Assembly (NCBI GenBank): GCA_030512295.1
Contig: JAULSR010000005.1
Span: 2,542,001-2,606,000 of the forward strand
Length of the DNA stretch: 64,000 nt
Direction of reading: 5' to 3'
DNA from: Bombardia bombarda
Taxonomy: Eukaryota > Ascomycota > Sordariomycetes > Sordariales > Lasiosphaeriaceae
The notes under the pieces are model-generated. The model worked only from the letters and a program-made list of their open reading frames with translations, had not been told where the DNA came from and did not search any database. The translations under genes were made by a program, and so were the position numbers. Shown piece after piece: positions 58,198 to 64,000 of the stretch. The first letter of the stretch is position 1; every line of letters starts with the position of its first letter.

Positions 58198-60465
58198 ATC
58201 TGATAGTTGCAGTGCAAACTGCCGAGTACTTGGGACAACTCGGATGCGCTGCGATCTACGGCGCGCCCCAGCGCACTTTAGAAAATTCTTGATTGCGCGA
58301 CGTGCGCCCCTTGTCACTGGAGGAGCGAGAACGCGACGTCAGATGACCTGATCGAGTCTATACCCTAACCCTTATCAGTGAACCGGTGGGAATACCTCGT
58401 AGCCAAAACCTGAAACATGGAGCCGGGTGGCCTTGGTGGGCTTAGTGGGGATGATCAAATCAGTCAATCTCAAGTTCTCAACGCCTCTGACCCCTCCCGT
58501 CCTATCCGACATGTACAAAATGCTCCATTCTACGAATACTGTGGTTGCGGGCGAAAAAAAAAACCCCCATGTCAGGTACTGTGGCTTACGCCGAAACCCA
58601 TGTTTTTCCGAGCTTTGTACCTTTTCCAACCCTTGCGCGCACACGCCCAACCCTGGCACCTCCCTTGTCATTACCTGCTCCACAGGTTTTATTTACCCAT
58701 ACCAGCAAACCCAACAATACTCAACTCGCTCAGTCTCCCGCAATCTATCGTGGAGCATCGAGACTCGATTAATAGCCTATCGTCTTGAGGAAGCTCGCCG
58801 ATCGAAATGTAAGTTTTGCAGAAAGCGCCCTCGGCCGCAGGCCCAAGCTTGCCAAGACTCCAGGGTCGCAACAATCCTGGATTTGGCAGTTAAGGTAGCA
58901 TGCAGCAGCCAAATGCAGGTACCGATCCACCCCAATGTTTTGTGATGGATTCGCCGAGAGATGCCATACGAGAGCCAATCCTTGGTAGGTGGGACTCGAT
59001 GGCAAGCTGCAGTCTCTCGAGGGTGCCGACCCCCTTTTCTCTCCCAAGCACTCCATGGCAGGTGTCCTCACAATAATTTTTTTTTTTTTTTTGACATGCC
59101 CTGGCTCCTGAGATTCCCAGGAGTGCTGGCAGATTATAAAATACCCCGAAACTGCAGTGAAATAGCTGACTGAGGTCATGCTTCTTCCCTGGGCGAGCCA
59201 GTAACGACTCGCTAACGACTTTTCTCCCTGACCCCTTTTGATGGTATCGACAGGGGCCAATGAGCGACGGCTGCCGCACCACGGCGCAATCTTGCTAATA
59301 TCGCTTAACTAATTTCCCCAGAAAGGATGCCGCCACTCGTCAGGTTGGAGGGGTAGTAGCGCGCCTGGGCCACACGGGCCCGTGTTTTGTCGTCGAGCTT
59401 CCATGTTAGTTCGTCACCGCAACCTGCCTCGAGCCCGCCTCCTTTTGCTCCAGCAGTGGCCGGCCTCGTTTGCGACCAATTTGCCAGCATCACAACAACC
59501 CACTCGCGGTTGTTATTATTATTTTGAGAGCAGAGGACGGCTGGCAGATCAAGTGCCTGCCTGCCGTCTCTTCATTGATCTATCCAGATTCCAGAATCCT
59601 TGGTTGAACAACTTCCATGACCTTTACTTCATTTGGACCCACATTATCATCACCATCACCTCCATCATCATCACCAGCAGAACCGAGATGCAAATCAGGA
59701 TGCAGATTGACATGCAGACGCAGCAGCACCACCCTTCCCGTTTTGTATTGTGTGCATACATATTATTATAGTTATACTCGTTTTGACACATTCTGTTTTG
59801 CGATGCTGGTTGAGCAGAGTCGCTCTGGGCCCCCTCCCCTGGGCCCTGGAACTTGGACGCCCTGGACCCTGAAAAAGTGAGCAAGGGAACTTCTTCCATG
59901 AGAGGGACGAACTCTGTGCTGCTGCTGGCGCCGCCGTCAAGTCGGCGAAGCAAGCAAGCAACCTCTCTGTGATGAAGCTCCACCTGTGAGGGCATGCTAT
60001 CCGCCAGTCAGCGAAGGCGCCCAGGCGACGCCCAGACGACGCCCTCAAACTGGGACGAACCAGGTCAGACTGGGCAAGGAAACATGTCATTACAGGCACA
60101 CACTAACCTAACCACCTGCTCCGTCCAGTCCACTAGACGCGACCCTGGCATCCCGTCGGGCCCTTCCCCCCCCCCCCCGTCCTGCAATCGTACTAATATT
60201 TACCGCCGTCGCTCGTTCCGGCACTCTCTCGCTTGCTCTCTCTCTCCCCCCTCTGCTTGCTGCCTGCATGAATTGATATCGTCGACGGCATCCTCTGCTT
60301 TCGTCCTATCTTTCCTTGCCCTCCTCCTCAACACCACCGCTTCACTCTTTCAGCGGGCATTCGTTTCCTACGGCAAACCGACTATCATAACTATTTCAGC
60401 TATCAGGTCCTGCAGATCCAACCCACAGCTACCAGCTTGTGTTTAATTCGACAGATTCAAGAGCA
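58198..60465. promoter_or_regulatory. Divergent promoter region of cyt-4 (-) and the GH17 gene (+)
   Basis: 2.3 kb between two outward-facing starts. A T16 run is at 59077-59092 and a C13 run at 60166-60178. From about 60190 the sequence is pyrimidine-rich, as in a strongly expressed gene leader. Short frames at 58.4-58.9 kb lack coding character. Confidence 0.5.
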
Positions 60466-62218
60466 ATGAAGGCTGCTGTTGTGGCGACCGCCGCCGCCGC
60501 CGTCCTTGCCGGAGGCGTGAGCGCGCATCGCGACCACCATCGCCAGGCCCATCAGGGTCTTTTCGAGAAGAGAGCGCACAACGAGACCGAGACCTGTGTC
60601 CCCGGCTGCACCACCATCTACTCCACCATCACCGGTGAAGCAGGCCGTACGTATATACAACACCAATGGCTTGGTCGCGAATCTCAACTAACTGGCATCA
60701 AAAGTCTACTTCCCTCCTGCGCCCACCACCACCTCCACGCCTGTCGCCAGCTCTGCCGCCCCTACCACGGCAGCTCCCCCTAGCTCGGCAACCTCGGCCA
60801 CTGTTCCTACCCTCATCTCGCAGTTCTGCCCGACCACAGGCGTCTACACATTCCCGGCGACCACGGTCGTTGTGACTGAGACGACAACCGTGTGCGGTGC
60901 CTCGACCACAGAGCTTCCCAGCGGCACCCACACCCTCGGCGGCGTTACTACCGTCGTTGAGACCGAGACCACCATTGTCTGCCCCTACGCCACCACCAAG
61001 ACGGAGAACGGCGTCGTCACCAATGTGCTCGAGACTACCACCTACGTCTGCCCTTCGGCCGGCACGTATACCATCGCCCCCATCACGACCACGGTGACAG
61101 CCCTGACCACTGTTGTTCTGCCTGTCGTGACCACTTATGTCCCAGCCACCTACACAGCTCCTGCTGTTGTGACCACCGTCACCCAGACCAACTATGTCGT
61201 CTACTGCCCCTTCACCGCCGAGGCTGTCCCAACTCCGGCACCTGTCGCTCCCGCTGCCGTTGAGCAGGCTGCCCCTCCTGCCGCCGAGGTTGCCCCTTCG
61301 GCTGCTGCTGCCCCCGCTCCCGAGGCCGCTCCTCCCGCAGAGGCTGCTCCTTCTGCTGCTGCCGTGCCTTCTAGCGTCTCATCTCCCTCTGCATCGAAGG
61401 GCGGTAGCCTTGGTGGAAAGGGCGATCTTTGGGCCATGACGTACACGCCCTTCAACTCCCAAGGTGATTGCAAGGGCGCTTCCGAGGTTATGGCCGATGT
61501 CCAGCTGATTGCTGGCGCCGGCTTCACCACCCTGCGTGTCTACTCGACCGATTGCGATACCCTCCCCAGTGTCGGAGCTGCCGCTGACGCTTTCGGCCTG
61601 AGACTGATCATCGGTATCTTCATTGGCGAGGTTGGCTGCGACAACGGCTCGCCTGACGTCGGTGAGCAGATCGCGGCCCTCAAGGCCTGGTCCAGATGGG
61701 ACTTGGTCGACCTTGCCGTTGTCGGCAACGAGGCCCTCTTCAACCATTTCTGCACCGTGGACGAGCTCAAGAACCTCATCCTCCACGTCAAGTCGGAGCT
61801 CGGCTCAGTTGGCTACTCTGGTCCTTTCACCACCACCGATGTCGTGTCGGCCTGGCAAGAATTTGATGTTTCAGCTGTTTGCGCCGTCATTGATGTTGTA
61901 GCCACCAACGCGCATGCCTACTTCAACGCCGCCACTCAACCCAGTAACGCCGGTGCTTTTGTTAAATCCCAGCTGGAGATTGTCAAGGGAGTTTGCAATC
62001 TCCCCGGTTACGTTATGGAGACGGGATGGCCCACTGGCGGCGACTGCATTGGCGTCGCTTGCCCCGGTGAGGAGCAGCAGCACCAGGCTCTTGCGTCCAT
62101 CAAGCAGGAACTTGGCAGCCAGGTGGTCTTCTTCTCCTTCACCGACGATGCGTGGAAGAAGCCTGGTGCCTGCAACTGTGAGCAGCATTGGGGCTGCGCC
62201 AAGGTCTTTGGTGTTTAA
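60466..62218 (+). CDS. btgE: Cell-wall GH17 beta-1,3-glucanase (btgE-like)
   Basis: Exons are 60466-60646 and 60705-62218, 564 aa; intron 58 bp (GTACGT...TCAAAAG, branch CTAAC). A signal peptide (MKAAVVATAAAAVLAGGVSA) precedes a KR propeptide-type site (LFEKR) and a Cys-containing module (CVPGCTTIYSTITGEAG). Next is a long Thr/Ser stalk with repeated TTVV/ETETT and CP motifs, then an Ala/Pro linker. The catalytic GH17 domain starts near residue 300 (LWAMTYTPFNSQGDCK). VVGNEALFN gives acid/base Glu403 and YVMETGWPT the nucleophile Glu499; the end is CEQHWGCAKVFGV. Similar proteins in Aspergillus (btgE) are covalently or disulphide-held wall enzymes acting on beta-1,3-glucan. No GPI signal is seen. 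Activity as glucosidase or transglycosylase is not resolved. Confidence 0.92.
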
Positions 62219-62584
62219 GCAAGACCCTGCCCGTCAAATAATGGCTAAATGCATGCATAACTGTTAGCCATGTCTTGTTCTTTGTATATACATATACCCC
62301 GTGGCGGCCAGCCTGCAGTTATAGAGAAAATAACAATTTGCCGAACCTGAAGTTGCCAAAGCATACGCGGTGGTGGTTTTGACATGGTACCTATGCACTG
62401 CTTACCTGACATATATCACATTCCCTACCTAGCACGTTTCATCACAATTGACTGGCATCGACCGTTGGAACTAATACCAATACTAACTGGTCCCGTATTC
62501 CGTAGTGTAGAATACTTTGTAGTTCGCTAGGAGAACTCGAGCTGTGGCCGATTTTGATCCATGTTGCTTATTTGTACGGCGTAG
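62219..62584. other. Short intergenic between GH17 and P450 genes
   Basis: 366 bp with 3' UTR of the GH17 gene. Searched for a P450 membrane-anchor exon; only a 48-codon frame from ATG 62383 (MVPMHCLPDIYHIPY...) was found, which is not hydrophobic like an anchor and does not splice in frame. Confidence 0.5.
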
Positions 62585-64000
62585 TATTTGGCAGTCAATC
62601 GCACGAGAAATGTTGAAGCCAAAGATACCAATTATGTCGTTCAAACCTTGATGGGCGATACCGTCGTGCTTGCTCCCAAGTTTCTCGACGAGCTCAACAT
62701 GCTTTCCGAGTCCAGACTGAGCTCCAGTGCGGCCTTGGTAGACAATGTCATAGGGAAATACAACGGAATAGACCTGATTTCGCAAGTTCACTTGACCAAC
62801 GATATCTGCAGAGGCCCTTTCACAAGGAATCTCGGTAAGTACTATCTGTCACTCGCTCTCAAACTCATCCCAAAAACTGATGAAAACAGCTGTCTTTCTT
62901 CCAAGAATCGCCGGGGAACTTCGGACGGCCATGACAGAACAGCTTAGCCAGAGCACCTCTACAGATGCTGTAGAGATATGCATCACCGCCTGCGACCTTT
63001 TATTCTCCTTCATCCACAGAATATCGTCTCTGGTCTTTGTCGGCAAGGAGCACTGCCACAATCCCATCTGGACGGATGCCGTCACAAACCTGCCCGTCGA
63101 TGTCGAGATCACAAAGTTCATCCTGCTGCCATTCCCATATTATCTCCGACGCTTCATCGCACCTCTCGTCCCCCAGCGGAACCGCATCATGCGTCAGCGG
63201 GCCGCCGTGCGCGACCTCTTGTTCTCCGCGTCGAAAGAACTCGCAGCCAAGGAAGGAACCCAGTGTGATGAAGCTGCTAGTGAGAGCGGCAGAGATGCAG
63301 ATGCACACCGGATAGCTACTAGGCTTTTGCTACTGACGGCTGCTGCGGTAAGAAGATCGTGAAACAAGGGCGTAGTAGATTGGTAGCTCGCCTGGCTGAC
63401 AGGCTGCAACAGCTTCATACATCCTCCATGGCCATCACACACGCCATATTTGACCTCTGCACCAGGCCTGAATACATGAAGCCTTTCCGTGCCGAAGCAC
63501 AAGCAGCTCTCGCTCAGGGCAATGGGGAATGGAAACTTTCAACCTTGAAAAGACTCCATCGGTTAGATAACTTCCTCAAGGAGTCTCAGCGTGTAAACCA
63601 ATCCGCATTTCGTAAGCATGAAAGTACACATACTCCCACCCCCTGCCTACCTAAGCTGACTATGGTACTTATTTACCATCTCTCACCCCCCAGTCGGCTT
63701 CGACCGCAAAGTCATGTCCCCCATCTCCCTATCCGACAACAAGACGGTGCTCCCGCCAGGAGCTACAATCTCTATCCCCGGCGGCCCCATGGCGCGCGAC
63801 CCGACATTCTACAACGATCCCTATCGCTTCGATCCTCTCCGCTTCTATCGCCGTAGCGGCAAGGAGGGTGACGATACTACTACTACTACTACCGATAGCA
63901 GCCCCCCACCACCACCGTCACAACAGGACTACACAGGTATCGAACGGGGCAACCTCTCATGGGGGAGTGGCAGGTTCACCTGCCCGGGACGGTAGTACGC
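62585..64000 (+). CDS. Cytochrome P450, partial at both ends (fungal ent-kaurene oxidase-like type)
   Basis: Visible exons are about 62594 (or 62585)-62834, 62890-63347, 63413-63611 and 63694-63991, with a fifth beyond the edge (donor GTAGTA at 63992). Introns of 55, 65 and 82 bp restore RNLAVFLPRIAGEL, TAAALHTSSMAITHAIFDLC and QSAFLGFDRKVMSPI. P450 hallmarks are the I-helix AALHTSSMAITHA, the ExxR motif in FLKESQRVN, the PERF-like YRFDPLRF and the haem loop WGSGRFTCPGR. VVQTLMGDTVVLAPKFLDEL and GKYNGIDLIS...NDICRGPFTRNL resemble the group that contains ent-kaurene oxidases and related secondary-metabolism P450s. The membrane anchor and Pro hinge are missing: an in-frame TAG stands at 62582 and no hydrophobic exon fits before it. 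It may be 5'-truncated or a pseudogene. The substrate is unknown. Confidence 0.8.

Noticed and set aside
1..64000. CRISPR arrays, bacterial operons, riboswitches, prophage or viral genes
   Set aside because: None seen; the sequence is eukaryotic nuclear DNA with spliceosomal introns.

Overview
The window looks like nuclear DNA of a filamentous ascomycete (Pezizomycotina, most likely Sordariomycetes). Genes are split by short introns of about 53-120 bp with GTRNGT-type donors, CTRAY branch sites and YAG/AAG acceptors. The gene set is fungal: Med16, a Reg1-type PP1 regulator, a CYT-4/Dss1 mitochondrial RNase, a GT34 Golgi transferase, a btgE-like GH17 wall protein and a fungal P450. Genus cannot be read from the sequence alone. 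Gene density is low, with fifteen well-supported protein genes plus a few weak candidates in 64 kb. Several long intergenic stretches are rich in a TACCTA/AGGTA motif.

Layout. 1-903: 3' end of a CHD1 remodeler (+). 2420-4416: Hst3/Hst4-type sirtuin (-). 5905-9343: Mediator subunit Med16 (+). 10000-11318: DUF3500 protein (-). 11.3-14.7 kb: gene-poor, with a perfect 32-bp inverted repeat. 14711-16137: orphan coiled-coil gene (+) with three exons. 17183-18244: secreted GH16 glucanase (-). 21076-22584: GT34 mannosyl/galactosyltransferase (-). 26571-26861: tiny spliced Cys-rich gene (+). 29944-33315: very large single-pass membrane protein (+). 34049-35518: Qri7/OSGEPL1 (+). 35995-36924: proteasome beta5 Pre2 (-). 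38344-40163: Reg1-like PP1 regulatory subunit (-). 40.2-47.7 kb: 7.5 kb without a recognisable gene. 47713-49466: tRNA m1G37 methyltransferase Trm5 (-). 50031-51027: Nus1, cis-prenyltransferase subunit (-), with an apparent frameshift at its last codons. 51747-54411: exocyst Sec10 (+). 55057-58197: mitochondrial exoribonuclease CYT-4/Dss1 (-). 60466-62218: GH17 wall glucanase (+). 62585-64000: cytochrome P450 (+), lacking a visible N-terminal anchor and running off the right edge.

Most genes are conserved housekeeping functions: chromatin and transcription (CHD1, sirtuin, Med16), tRNA position-37 modification (Trm5 and Qri7), secretion and glycosylation (Sec10, Nus1, GT34), wall remodelling (GH16, GH17), mitochondrial RNA decay (CYT-4), proteasome and glucose signalling. 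I see no biosynthetic cluster, CRISPR, transposase or viral gene. The items most worth a second look are the Nus1 C-terminal frameshift at a G5 run, the in-frame TGA in the orphan coiled-coil gene, the 32-bp perfect hairpin at 12.5 kb, and the anchorless P450.
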